Source: Pseudomonas putida
GTDB lineage: Bacteria; Pseudomonadota; Gammaproteobacteria; Pseudomonadales; Pseudomonadaceae
Reading direction: 5' to 3'
Length of the DNA: 64,000 nucleotides
NCBI RefSeq assembly: GCF_028682455.1
Contig: NZ_JANHLD010000003.1
Span: forward strand, 248,001 to 312,000
The notes under the pieces are model-generated. The model saw only the letters and a list, made by a program, of their open reading frames with translations, made no database searches and was not told the DNA's origin. This document shows positions 19,007 through 27,188 of this stretch, one piece after another; positions within the stretch are counted from its first letter, which is position 1, and the number at the start of each line of letters is the position of its first letter. Made by a program: the position numbers and the translations under genes.

Positions 19007-19480
19007 ATGAAGTACTCCTCGATTCTGTTGTTGTCTCTCGGCCTGCTCAGTGGCGTTGCCTCGGCAGGTGGCACCACCGAAGCCGGTATTGGCGGCGCAT
19101 TGGGTGGGGTACTGGGTTCGGTGGTCGGTCAGTCGATCGGCGGCAGCACCGGCTCGGCAATCGGTGCGGGTCTGGGCGGCGCGGCAGGCAGTGCCGTCGG
19201 CGCCGACAAACGCAGCCGTGGTGAAGCCGCTATCGGTGGCGCCCTGGGCGCAGCCGGCGGCAACGTGGTGGGTCGCAGCGTAGGCGGCACCACCGGTAGC
19301 TACATCGGTGCAGCCGCAGGCGGTGGTGCCGGTGGTGCCCTGGGTAACTACATGGGCAACAAGAGCGACGACGAAGATCGCCGCTACCGCAACCGTGGCT
19401 ATGACGACCGTCGCCACTACCACGACCGCGGCCACCATTACGGCCACCGCAAGCACAAGAAGCACTGGCGTCACCGTTAA
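19007..19480 (+). CDS. Glycine-zipper envelope protein with His-rich tail
   Basis: A 157-residue exported protein. Residues 1-20 form a signal peptide cleaved after VASA. Residues 21-120 are glycine-zipper repeats (GGALGGVLGSVVGQSIGG type), a pattern of small proteins that insert in or associate with the membrane. The last about 30 residues are rich in His, Arg and Lys (HHYGHRKHKKHW), possibly metal-binding or exposed. The ATG at 19007 with GAGG 9 bases upstream gives the signal peptide at the very N-terminus, which an upstream start at 18917 would not. No function is known to me; it stands alone. Confidence 0.8.
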   Translation: MKYSSILLLSLGLLSGVASAGGTTEAGIGGALGGVLGSVVGQSIGGSTGSAIGAGLGGAAGSAVGADKRSRGEAAIGGALGAAGGNVVGRSVGGTTGSYIGAAAGGGAGGALGNYMGNKSDDEDRRYRNRGYDDRRHYHDRGHHYGHRKHKKHWRHR

Positions 19481-19504
19481 GAGCGCCGGCAGCTAAAGCA
19501 TGCC

Positions 19505-19933
19505 TCAGCCCTGAATACGTACCAGCGCTGCCTGAAGCCCTTCAGGTAGCGCTGCAGGGCGTCCCGAGGCGCGTTCGACGAACACCTGCACCACCTTCCC
19601 CGCTGCACACGCCTGCACCTCCCCTACCTTGAACAGCGCCACTTGATACTCCACCGAACTGCCTGCAAGGCGCGCAACGCGCAGGCCCACTTCGAGGGTG
19701 TCGGGAAACGCTGGCAACGCAAAGAAATCCGCCGCCGAACTGACCACGAATCCCATCACCTCGCCTTCCTGAAGATCCAGGCCGGCTTGCTGCTGCAGGA
19801 AGCCCTGGATCGTCGTATCGAAATAGGCATACACCGTGGCACCGGCGATAAAACCGTTGAGATCACTGTCTTGCCAGCGCGTGAGGATGGGTTGCAGGTG
19901 GGGATAATCGTGGCGTTGAGGGGATTCAGACAT
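19505..19933 (-). CDS. Acyl-CoA thioesterase (4HBT-like hotdog)
   Basis: A 142-residue hotdog protein with the 4-hydroxybenzoyl-CoA thioesterase-type signature RWQDSDLNGFIAGATVYAYFDT, where the Asp is the usual catalytic or substrate-contacting residue. In the classical motif the following residues are GHVNN; here they are GFIAG, so substrate and activity are uncertain. It stands alone, convergent with the glycine-zipper gene (24-base gap). Confidence 0.75.
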   Translation of the reverse strand: MSESPQRHDYPHLQPILTRWQDSDLNGFIAGATVYAYFDTTIQGFLQQQAGLDLQEGEVMGFVVSSAADFFALPAFPDTLEVGLRVARLAGSSVEYQVALFKVGEVQACAAGKVVQVFVERASGRPAALPEGLQAALVRIQG

Positions 19934-20065
19934 GGCGGGCCTTGGTCACTGAGCATGAGAGGCAGAAGCTTCCCACAAAGGTGCCGCAAGTCCCATAGTT
20001 GCAACCAGGCAGGCCCATGAGGCCGCCTACGAAGAATGGTCTTAGACAACCGGAATGGAAGAAAG

Positions 20066-20094
20066 CAAAAAGCCGCCCCTGGGGGCGGCTTTTT
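20066..20094 (-). terminator. pckA terminator
   Basis: A stem AGCCGCCC / GGGCGGCT (20071-20078 and 20083-20090) around a CTGG tetraloop, flanked by an A-run and a T-run, 20 bases past the pckA stop. Symmetric, so able to act in both directions. Confidence 0.9.
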
Positions 20095-20114
20095 CGTTTC
20101 ACGCGGGCTTTAGC

Positions 20115-21656
20115 TTACAGCTGTGGGCCAGCAGCCTTGATGGCGTCGGAAACTTCGAACTTCTTGAAGTTCTCGATGAACAGGTTGGCCAGGCCCTTGG
20201 CTGCTTCATCGTAGGCAGCTTGGTCAGCCCAGGTGTTACGTGGGTTGAGCAGCACAGTTTCAACACCGGCAACGGCTTTTGGCACGTCCAGGTTGATGAT
20301 ATCCAGGTGTTCGGTCTCGGCACCGACCAGAGCACCGCTCTGGATGGCTGCGATCACGGCACGGGTGGTCGGGATGTTGAAGCGCTTGCCGACGCCGTAG
20401 CCACCGCCGGTCCAGCCGGTGTTGACCAGGTAGACCTTGGAGCCGAAGCCACGGATACGCTTGATCAGCAGTTCAGCGTACTCGCCAGCCGGGCGCGGGA
20501 AGAACGGTGCGCCGAAGCAGGTGGAGAAGGTCGACTTGATGCCGCTGCCCGAACCCATTTCGGTGGAACCGACCAGTGCGGTGTAGCCCGACAGGAAGTG
20601 GTAGGCCGCTTGCTCTTCGCTGAGGATCGACACAGGCGGCAGTACGCCAGTCAGGTCGCAGGTCAGGAAGATCACAGCGTTAGGCTCGCCGCCTAGGTTC
20701 TTCTCGGAACGCTTCTCGACGTGCTCCAGCGGGTAGGCGGCGCGGCTGTTCTGGGTCAGGCTGCCATCGGCGTAGTCTGCTTTCTTGTCACCGTCCAGAA
20801 CGACGTTTTCAAGAACGGCGCCGTGCTTGATGGCTTTCCAGATGACCGGCTCGTTCTTCTCGGACAGGTCGATGCACTTGGCATAGCAACCGCCTTCGAT
20901 GTTGAACACTACGCCTTCGCCCCAGCCGTGCTCGTCGTCACCGATCAGGTAGCGGCTTTCATCAGCCGACAGGGTGGTCTTGCCGGTACCGGACAGACCG
21001 AAGAACAGGGTCACGTCGCCTTCTTCGCCGATGTTGGCAGCGCAGTGCATTGGCAGCACGTCGGCAGCCGGCAGCAGGAAGTTCTGCACCGAGAACATGG
21101 CTTTCTTCATCTCGCCGGCGTAGCGCATGCCAGCGATCAGCACTTTCTTCTGTGCGAAGTTGATGATCACGCAACCATCGGAGTTGGTGCCGTCACGCTC
21201 TGGCACGCACTCGAAGTTGGCAACGTTCAGCACTTGCCACTCATCACGGCCGGCAGGGTTGTACTGCTGCGGGTTGATGAACAGGCAACGGCCGAACAGG
21301 TTCTGCCAGGCAGTCTGGGTAGTCATCTTCACGGGCAGGTAGTGCTCGGTGGCCGCACCTACGTGAACATGGGAAACGAAATGCTCTTGGGCGTTGTTGA
21401 ACGCCTCGACGCGGTTCCACAGGGCATCGAACTTGTCGGCCGGGAACTTGCGGTTGATCGGGCCCCAGGCGATGGCGTCCTGCGTGGACGGCTCTTCGAC
21501 GATGAAACGGTCAACCGGCGAACGACCGGTACGGTGACCGGTTTTCACGACCAGGGCGCCAGTATCGGCCAGCTCGCCTTCACCGCGGTTCAGCGCTTCT
21601 TTTACCAGCTCATCGACGCTCAGGTCGGTGTAGACGGTGTTGTTGGCTTGCGTCAT
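20115..21656 (-). CDS. pckA: Phosphoenolpyruvate carboxykinase (ATP)
   Basis: Converts oxaloacetate and ATP to PEP and CO2, the entry step of gluconeogenesis from organic acids, a major route in pseudomonads. The 513-residue protein contains the P-loop GLSGTGKTTLS, the preceding metal site region, and the RSPVDRFIV motif. The start at 21656 (MTQANNTVYTDLSVD) has GGGGAA 5 bases upstream; an upstream in-frame ATG lacks support. The leader holds a 7-bp inverted repeat (21700-21724). Confidence 0.97.
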   Translation of the reverse strand: MTQANNTVYTDLSVDELVKEALNRGEGELADTGALVVKTGHRTGRSPVDRFIVEEPSTQDAIAWGPINRKFPADKFDALWNRVEAFNNAQEHFVSHVHVGAATEHYLPVKMTTQTAWQNLFGRCLFINPQQYNPAGRDEWQVLNVANFECVPERDGTNSDGCVIINFAQKKVLIAGMRYAGEMKKAMFSVQNFLLPAADVLPMHCAANIGEEGDVTLFFGLSGTGKTTLSADESRYLIGDDEHGWGEGVVFNIEGGCYAKCIDLSEKNEPVIWKAIKHGAVLENVVLDGDKKADYADGSLTQNSRAAYPLEHVEKRSEKNLGGEPNAVIFLTCDLTGVLPPVSILSEEQAAYHFLSGYTALVGSTEMGSGSGIKSTFSTCFGAPFFPRPAGEYAELLIKRIRGFGSKVYLVNTGWTGGGYGVGKRFNIPTTRAVIAAIQSGALVGAETEHLDIINLDVPKAVAGVETVLLNPRNTWADQAAYDEAAKGLANLFIENFKKFEVSDAIKAAGPQL

Positions 21657-21699
21657 GAGATTCCCCATCCGGCCTGCGGCCGAGTGCTCCAAACGTTTT

Positions 21700-21724
21700 G
21701 TAGTAGAGCTTTGAAAACTACTAC
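21700..21724 (-). other. Inverted repeat in the pckA leader
   Basis: Perfect 7-bp arms GTAGTAG and CTACTAC separated by 11 bases, 44-68 bases upstream of the pckA start. A possible minus-strand -10 hexamer CATAAT lies at 21743-21748, which would put the repeat near or just after the start of transcription. It could be an operator or a leader hairpin; no known regulator site is recognised. Confidence 0.4.
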
Positions 21725-21775
21725 AGCGAAAAAAGTGGCCGGATTATGCCAGAAACGCCCAAAAAAAGTAGGGCC

Positions 21776-21814
21776 CTCCTGTCAGAACACCCGGTTTACG
21801 GCATTCGACAGGAG
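21776..21814. terminator. Possible terminator between hslO and pckA
   Basis: Arms CTCCTGTC (21776-21783) and GACAGGAG (21807-21814) with an inner CCG/CGG pair. A TTTTT run follows on the plus strand, and on the minus strand a TTTTTTT run comes about 9 bases after the stem. It lies 22 bases past the hslO stop, so it may end hslO transcription, though the geometry is not ideal. Confidence 0.45.
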
Positions 21815-21835
21815 TTTTTCCTGTGGTGAAACGTT

Positions 21836-22729
21836 TTAGTGCCGAGTATCTGAGGGCGTGTCTACACCGCCACCTGCGAACAATTGCTCGATATCCGCCG
21901 CGTCGAACTTGTAGCTCTGGTTGCAGAACTGGCAATCGACTTCAACGCTACCGCCATGCTCGGCTGCCAGCTGTTTGGCGTCTTCCAGCCCGAGGCTGAC
22001 CAGGGCGTTGCCGGAGCGCTCGCGCGAGCAGCTGCAATGGAAACGCAGCGGCTGGATATCGAACAGGCGCACGGCCTCTTCGTGATAGAGACGGTGAAGG
22101 ACTGTCTCGTTGTTCAGGCCCAGCAGCTCTTCGGCTGTCAGGGTGCTGGCCAGGGCCGTCACGTGCTGCCAGCTTGCAGCACGCTCTTCTTCGTCTTTCT
22201 CGCGGTCGGCGGGCAGTTGCTGCAGCAACAGGCCGCGGGCGTGCTTGCCATCGGCGTTCAACCAGAACTTGGTATTCACCTGCTGGGACATGACGAAGTA
22301 GTTGGTGAAGCACTCCGACAGGGTCTCACCGTCCAGGTCGACGATACCCTGGTAGCGCTGGCCCTGGGTAGGGTCGACGGTCATGGCCAGCACGCCGCTG
22401 GGCATCAGGTCCGCCAGGGTTGCACCCTCGCTGATGTCCTCGGCGTTGTAGCGGGCCAGGCCGCGAATATCGCGCTCGCTGGAGCATTCGATCATCAGCA
22501 GGGGCACCGGGCCCTCGGAACGGGCTTGGAGGATCAGCAAACCATCGAACTTGAGGGTCCCGACCAGCAGCGCAGCCGCTGCCATGAACTCGCCCAGCAG
22601 TTGCTGGACCGGCAGTGGGTAATCGTGCTTGGCCAGGACTTCGGCGTAGCTGTGCTCCAGCGCGACGAGTTCACCGCGCACGTCGCGCTCGTCGAAGATG
22701 AAGCGTTGGGTGTAATCGGTATCAGACAT
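21836..22729 (-). CDS. hslO: Redox-regulated chaperone Hsp33
   Basis: A cytoplasmic holdase activated by oxidation of zinc-binding cysteines, which protects unfolded proteins during peroxide or bleach stress. The 297-residue protein ends with the expected zinc centre: FHCSCSRER followed by CQFCNQSY (CXC and CXXC). All four cysteines are present. It is downstream of hslR on the same strand, with a 115-base gap. Confidence 0.95.
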   Translation of the reverse strand: MSDTDYTQRFIFDERDVRGELVALEHSYAEVLAKHDYPLPVQQLLGEFMAAAALLVGTLKFDGLLILQARSEGPVPLLMIECSSERDIRGLARYNAEDISEGATLADLMPSGVLAMTVDPTQGQRYQGIVDLDGETLSECFTNYFVMSQQVNTKFWLNADGKHARGLLLQQLPADREKDEEERAASWQHVTALASTLTAEELLGLNNETVLHRLYHEEAVRLFDIQPLRFHCSCSRERSGNALVSLGLEDAKQLAAEHGGSVEVDCQFCNQSYKFDAADIEQLFAGGGVDTPSDTRH

Positions 22730-22844
22730 GAATGCTGGCTTTCTGAAGAGAAGGATGGGCGTATTTTATGGGCAATTGCCCCCTGTTCCAAGCAAGGACA
22801 CCGTTTGCTCCCTCGCGGTTGCCAGCGTGCGACGAATGGTGCCC

Positions 22845-23243
22845 TTACTGGTTGTCGTGAAACTGGTGGAACTGACGCCGCTGTTTCTTGGTCGGCCGAC
22901 CATCGGTGCTTACCCCCAGGGCCCCTGCTTTACGCTGTGCCGCGGCCTGTTCACGCTTGTCGATACTCTGCTGGGTTTCTTCGTAGAGCGCCTGGGCCTC
23001 GGGGGCACCGCGGCGGACAATTGACAACGCCCTGACCACCACCGTGCGTTCATCGAACCCGGTACGCAGCACGAACTCGTCGCCCACACGTGGCTCCTTG
23101 CCCGGCTTGCAACGCTCCCCGCGACAGTGCACCTTGCCACTTTCGATGGCCGCCTTGGCCAGCGCCCGGGTCTTGTAGAAACGCGCCGCCCATAACCACT
23201 TGTCCAGGCGGACCTTGTCGTCCTCTTCCGGCTTTTGTGCCAT
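22845..23243 (-). CDS. hslR: Heat-shock protein 15 (S4-domain RNA binding)
   Basis: A 132-residue S4-domain protein starting MAQKPEEDDKVRLDKWLWAA with RFYKTRALAKAAIESGKVH. Hsp15 rescues 50S subunits carrying a stalled peptidyl-tRNA after heat shock. The lysine-rich C-terminus is typical. The pair hslR-hslO is a conserved heat-shock unit. It is divergent from rimB; the 132-base gap should contain both promoters. Confidence 0.93.
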   Translation of the reverse strand: MAQKPEEDDKVRLDKWLWAARFYKTRALAKAAIESGKVHCRGERCKPGKEPRVGDEFVLRTGFDERTVVVRALSIVRRGAPEAQALYEETQQSIDKREQAAAQRKAGALGVSTDGRPTKKQRRQFHQFHDNQ

Positions 23244-23375
23244 GACATTTCCCCAATGATTTTCCTTAACGGAACTGTACTACCGTAACTGGCGGATGCA
23301 AAAAAACCGCCGCGTGCTTACAGTTCACCGAACTGTCGCACACGCCGGTTCCGGCCTGACGATTTCCTACGCTGG

Positions 23376-23867
23376 TTGAGCATTTTGAAGACATTTGACC
23401 ATTTGACTGTGATTGGCCTGCGCGAGTGGGTAGCCTTGCCCGACCTCGGCGTGGCGGGCCTGCGCGCCAAGATCGACACCGGTGCCAGCACCTCGAGCCT
23501 GCACGCCACCGAAGTCGAGCCCTTCGAGCGCAATGGCGAGCAATGGGTACGGTTCAACGCCCACCTGGGCTCGGTCGTACAATTGCGTCATCGTCGCTGC
23601 GAGGCGCCGCTGGTGACCATGAAGACCATCAAGAGCTCCAACGGCCACGCCCAGACTCGCTACGTCATTCGCACGGCCCTGGCGCTGGGCGACCGGGTCT
23701 GGGAGGTCGAGTTCACCCTGGCCTGCCGCAAAGCCATGCGCTATCGCCTGCTACTGGGTTCCAAAGCCCTGATCCATGGCCAGTTGGTGGTCAATCCGGG
23801 TCTCAAATACATTCAGGACAAGCCGGCATTCCCGGCCACTATTTCCCCCTCCACAGGTGTTGCATGA
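23376..23867 (+). CDS. rimB: Retropepsin-like zinc protease RimB
   Basis: A 163-residue ATP-dependent zinc protease family protein with the aspartyl-protease-like segment LRAKIDTGASTSSLHA and the late LLLGSKALIHG. In P. fluorescens, RimB acts with RimK on the glutamate tail of ribosomal protein S6 (RpsF). The start is uncertain: TTG at 23376, or TTG at 23385 (MKTFDHLTVIGLREW), which has a weak GGTTGAG before it. It overlaps rimK by 4 bases. The third gene, rimA, described in some fluorescent strains, has no room upstream here. Confidence 0.85.
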   Translation: MSILKTFDHLTVIGLREWVALPDLGVAGLRAKIDTGASTSSLHATEVEPFERNGEQWVRFNAHLGSVVQLRHRRCEAPLVTMKTIKSSNGHAQTRYVIRTALALGDRVWEVEFTLACRKAMRYRLLLGSKALIHGQLVVNPGLKYIQDKPAFPATISPSTGVA

Positions 23868-24769
23868 AGATCGCCGTGCTGTCGCGAAACCCGCGTCTGT
23901 ATTCCACTCGTCGCCTGGTAGAAGCCGGTACCGAACGAGGCCATGAGATGGTTGTGATCGATACCCTGCGCGCCTACATGAATATCGCCAGCCACAAGCC
24001 GCAGATCCACTACCGCGGCAAGCCGCTGGAGGGCTTCGACGCGGTGATCCCACGCATCGGTGCCTCGGTGACCTTCTACGGCTGCGCGGTACTGCGCCAG
24101 TTCGAGATGATGGGCGTGTTCCCGCTGAACGAGTCAGTGGCCATCGCCCGCTCCCGCGACAAGCTGCGCTCGCTGCAGTTGCTGTCGCGACGCGGGATCG
24201 GCCTGCCGGTGACGGGCTTCGCCCACTCGCCGGATGACATCCCCGACCTGATCCAGATGGTCAACGGTGCTCCCCTGGTGATCAAGGTGCTCGAAGGCAC
24301 CCAGGGCATCGGTGTGGTGCTGTGCGAAACCACCAAGGCTGCCGAATCGGTGATCGAGGCGTTCATGGGCTTGAAGCAGAACATCATGGTCCAGGAGTAC
24401 ATCAAGGAGGCCGGTGGCGCCGATATCCGCTGCTTTGTGGTCGGCGACAAGGTCATTGCCTCGATGAAGCGCCAGGCCAAGCCCGGCGAGTTTCGCTCCA
24501 ACCTGCATCGCGGCGGCAGCGCCAGCCTGATCAAGATCACCCCGGAAGAACGCATGACGGCCATTCGTGCGGCCAAGGTCATGGGCTTGAGCGTGGCGGG
24601 GGTCGACATCCTGCGCTCCAATCACGGCCCGCTGGTGATGGAAGTGAACTCTTCGCCGGGCCTCGAAGGCATCGAAGTGACCACCGCCAAGGACGTTGCC
24701 GGGATGATCATCGAACACCTGGAAAAGAACGGCGGGCCAAACCTGACCCGCACAAAGGGCAAAGGCTAG
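23864..24769 (+). CDS. rimK: Ribosomal protein S6 glutamate ligase
   Basis: An ATP-grasp ligase that adds glutamate residues to the C-terminus of ribosomal protein S6, altering the translation output of adapting cells. The 301-residue protein starts MKIAVLSRNPRLYSTRRLVE; ATP-grasp elements are visible (LVIKVLEGTQGIGV, VQEYIKEAGGADIR, VMEVNSSPGLEGIE). The length matches E. coli RimK. Overlap with rimB (ATGA) indicates coupling; the 3' end overlaps the convergent envZ stop by 4 bases. Confidence 0.95.
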   Translation: MKIAVLSRNPRLYSTRRLVEAGTERGHEMVVIDTLRAYMNIASHKPQIHYRGKPLEGFDAVIPRIGASVTFYGCAVLRQFEMMGVFPLNESVAIARSRDKLRSLQLLSRRGIGLPVTGFAHSPDDIPDLIQMVNGAPLVIKVLEGTQGIGVVLCETTKAAESVIEAFMGLKQNIMVQEYIKEAGGADIRCFVVGDKVIASMKRQAKPGEFRSNLHRGGSASLIKITPEERMTAIRAAKVMGLSVAGVDILRSNHGPLVMEVNSSPGLEGIEVTTAKDVAGMIIEHLEKNGGPNLTRTKGKG

Positions 24770-26079
24770 ACCGCGTCGCGCGGCAGCAACAGGCCCAGCG
24801 GCAGGCGCACCCGGGCTTCCAGCCCGCCGCCGGAGCGGTTGCGCAATTCGACATTGCCGCCATGCTGGGCGGCAATGCGCTTGACGATCGCCAGGCCCAG
24901 GCCGGTGCCCTTGCCGCTGCGGGCACGGTCACCCCGGATGAATGGGTTGAAGATGCCTTCCAGCTCGTTCGGGTCGATGCCCGCCCCCCTGTCCAGCACA
25001 CTGAGCACCACGTAAGGCGCGCTGCTGTCGCCCGATACGTAGGCCGCCACCTCGACCCCTTTGCCGGCGTGATAAAGCGCGTTGCCGATCAAGTTGTTCA
25101 GCAGCCGCTTGAGCGACACCCGCCGCAACGGAAACGGAGGAATCGGCTCAAGGCACAGGCGCACCCGTTCTTCAGGCTGATTGAACGGCGCTACCACTTC
25201 ACGTACCAGGTCGCTCAGGTCGACCTGCTCAACCGGTTCGTCTCGTCCATCGCGGATGAAAGCCAGGAACTGGTCGAGAATCGCATCCATGTCTTCGATA
25301 TCGCGCACCATGTCGTCGGTGAGGTCGCTCTCGTTGGCCAGCAGCGACAACGACAAACGCAATCGGGTCAGCGGCGTACGCAGGTCATGGGAAACCCCTG
25401 CCAGCATCAACTCCCGCTCGCGCCCGGCTTGTTCGACATCTTCGGCCATCTGATTGAAGGCGCGGTAGACCTCGGTCATCTCACTGGGCGTATCACTGAT
25501 CGGCAACCTCACGCTACGCCCCTGGCCCAGTTGTCGTGCCGCGAATACCAGGCGCTTGAGTGGCTGGTTGAGCTGGCGCACGAAGATCCAGGCCGAGGCC
25601 GTGGACAACAAGCCAATGGCCAGGAACCAGCCCAGCACGCTCCAGATCTTCTGGCCGCGCAACGGGTGCGGGTAGAGTGGAACCTTCAGCCAGCCATCCC
25701 CCAGGCTGGGCGCCCTGACCCACAGCGCCGGTGGTGCATGGATGCGCAGGCGAACCTCGGTGTCGGCACCCAGTTCGGCCTGCATCTGGCGCTGGTAGAT
25801 TTCACTGTAGGGCCAATGCTGTTCCCCCTCCGGGACACCGGAGCCCACCACGCGGATCAACCCGGCCGCTTCAGCGATCTTGTCCCGATCAGACTCATCT
25901 GCCGCCCAATAGGCCCTCAGGGTCAAGGCTACGCCGTGGCTGTACTGTCGATCGACCAGCACGTCCTCGTTCATCAGCAGGTAGACAAGGGTCAGGGCCT
26001 TGGAGAAGAGCACGACGATGAGCACCAGCCAGAGGGTGCGGGCGAAGAAGCTTTGCGGGAACCACAGGGGTGTTTTCAT
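24766..26079 (-). CDS. envZ: Osmolarity/envelope sensor kinase EnvZ (AmgS)
   Basis: Inner-membrane histidine kinase that phosphorylates OmpR. The 437 residues have a membrane segment at about 14-35, a periplasmic loop to about 150, a second membrane segment (WSVLGWFLAIGLL), a HAMP domain, the phospho-acceptor His in GVSHDLRTPLTRLR, and the ATPase boxes NNLIGNALYH, DRGAGI and GTGLGLAIVKR. In P. aeruginosa this pair is called AmgRS and responds to membrane stress from misfolded proteins and aminoglycosides. It lies 127 bases after ompR, with a possible attenuator between. Confidence 0.93.
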   Translation of the reverse strand: MKTPLWFPQSFFARTLWLVLIVVLFSKALTLVYLLMNEDVLVDRQYSHGVALTLRAYWAADESDRDKIAEAAGLIRVVGSGVPEGEQHWPYSEIYQRQMQAELGADTEVRLRIHAPPALWVRAPSLGDGWLKVPLYPHPLRGQKIWSVLGWFLAIGLLSTASAWIFVRQLNQPLKRLVFAARQLGQGRSVRLPISDTPSEMTEVYRAFNQMAEDVEQAGRERELMLAGVSHDLRTPLTRLRLSLSLLANESDLTDDMVRDIEDMDAILDQFLAFIRDGRDEPVEQVDLSDLVREVVAPFNQPEERVRLCLEPIPPFPLRRVSLKRLLNNLIGNALYHAGKGVEVAAYVSGDSSAPYVVLSVLDRGAGIDPNELEGIFNPFIRGDRARSGKGTGLGLAIVKRIAAQHGGNVELRNRSGGGLEARVRLPLGLLLPRDAV

Positions 26080-26148
26080 CGACAGCGGCTACACACTTTG
26101 CAGGCGCGAGCTGAACTCGCAGGCTTTGCAGGCCTCAGCACACACAAA

Positions 26149-26177
26149 AACAGGGCAACCCATAGGACCACCCTGTT
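26149..26177 (-). terminator. Possible attenuator between ompR and envZ
   Basis: On the minus strand AACAGGG pairs with CCCTGTT around a 15-base loop with an inner CC/GG pair, followed by TTTGTGTG. It lies 30-58 bases past the ompR stop and 70 bases before envZ. As the two genes are normally one operon, it may only reduce transcription into envZ, giving more regulator than kinase. Confidence 0.5.
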
Positions 26178-26206
26178 CGTCATGACTGATGCCTACAAAC
26201 GAAACA

Positions 26207-26947
26207 TCACTTGCTGGCATTACCATCCGGTACGAAGACGTAACCGACACCCCATACAGTCTGAATATAACGCGGCTTCGACGGGTCGGGCTCGATCATG
26301 CGACGCAAGCGGGAAATCTGCACGTCGATGGAGCGCTCGAGGGCGTCCCATTCGCGGCCACGGGCCAGGTTCATCAGTTTGTCGCGAGTCAACGGCTCAC
26401 GGGCATGCATCACCAAGGCCTTGAGCACGGCGAACTCACCGGTGGTGAGCATGTGCACTTCTTCGCCGCGCTTGAGCTCGCGGGTAGCCAGCGACAGCTC
26501 GTAGTCGCCGAAGGTGACGGTTTCGTCTTCGCTGCCGGGCGCGCCCGGAACGGTCGGCGCCTGGCGGCGCAATACGGCCTTGACCCGGGCCATCAACTCG
26601 TCGGGGTTGAACGGCTTGGCCAGGTAGTCGTCAGCGCCCAGCTCCAGGCCCTTGATGCGGCTCAGCTCGTCGCCCTTGGCGGTGAGCATGATGATCGGGA
26701 TCTGGTTGTTCGCGGCGCGCAACCGGCGACACGCGGTCAGGCCATCTTCGCCAGGCAGCATCAGGTCGAGCACCACCAGGTTGAAGACCTCACGGGCCAG
26801 CAGGCGGTCCATCTGTTCGGTGTTGGGTACTGCGCGAGCGCGGTAGCCCTTGCTGGTAAAGAAACGCTCCAGCAGGCTGCTCAAGCCCGGGTCGTCGTCG
26901 ACGATGAGGATTTTTTCGCCTTCAGCGGTTTGTGCAGTGCTGCTCAT
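26207..26947 (-). CDS. ompR: Response regulator OmpR (AmgR)
   Basis: A 246-residue OmpR/PhoB-type regulator: receiver domain with acidic pocket VDDD and phospho-acceptor D61 (VLDLMLPG), then a winged-helix DNA-binding domain (about 145-240). The ATG at 26947 has AAGGAG 7 bases upstream and is preferred to an upstream in-frame start at 26971. It is the first gene of the ompR-envZ unit. Confidence 0.95.
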   Translation of the reverse strand: MSSTAQTAEGEKILIVDDDPGLSSLLERFFTSKGYRARAVPNTEQMDRLLAREVFNLVVLDLMLPGEDGLTACRRLRAANNQIPIIMLTAKGDELSRIKGLELGADDYLAKPFNPDELMARVKAVLRRQAPTVPGAPGSEDETVTFGDYELSLATRELKRGEEVHMLTTGEFAVLKALVMHAREPLTRDKLMNLARGREWDALERSIDVQISRLRRMIEPDPSKPRYIQTVWGVGYVFVPDGNASK

Positions 26948-27093
26948 GGGTAGCTCCTTTAATCTCGGCACGCATTATGGCTTAGCCGCCATTGGCCGTG
27001 CCGTGTGCATTGTTAGCAGATTTTTCCCCTTGTGCCAGTTTTGCCCGGCCACCAACTGGCTCCCTGCCATCACCGCAACCCCGACGCACTGGG

Positions 27094-27099
27094 TATAAT
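27094..27099 (+). promoter_or_regulatory. Candidate -10 box for tex
   Basis: A perfect TATAAT, followed by GCGCCGC, 90 bases upstream of the tex ATG in the ompR-tex divergent gap. No good -35 hexamer is present at 16-18 bases, so this is only a candidate. Confidence 0.4.
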
Positions 27100-27188
27100 G
27101 CGCCGCTTTCGGATAGCGCCGCATTGACTTTCAGCGCCCTCAGGCGCCCGCCCGCGGCCTTTGTATTCACAATATGTCAGGTGGTTTT

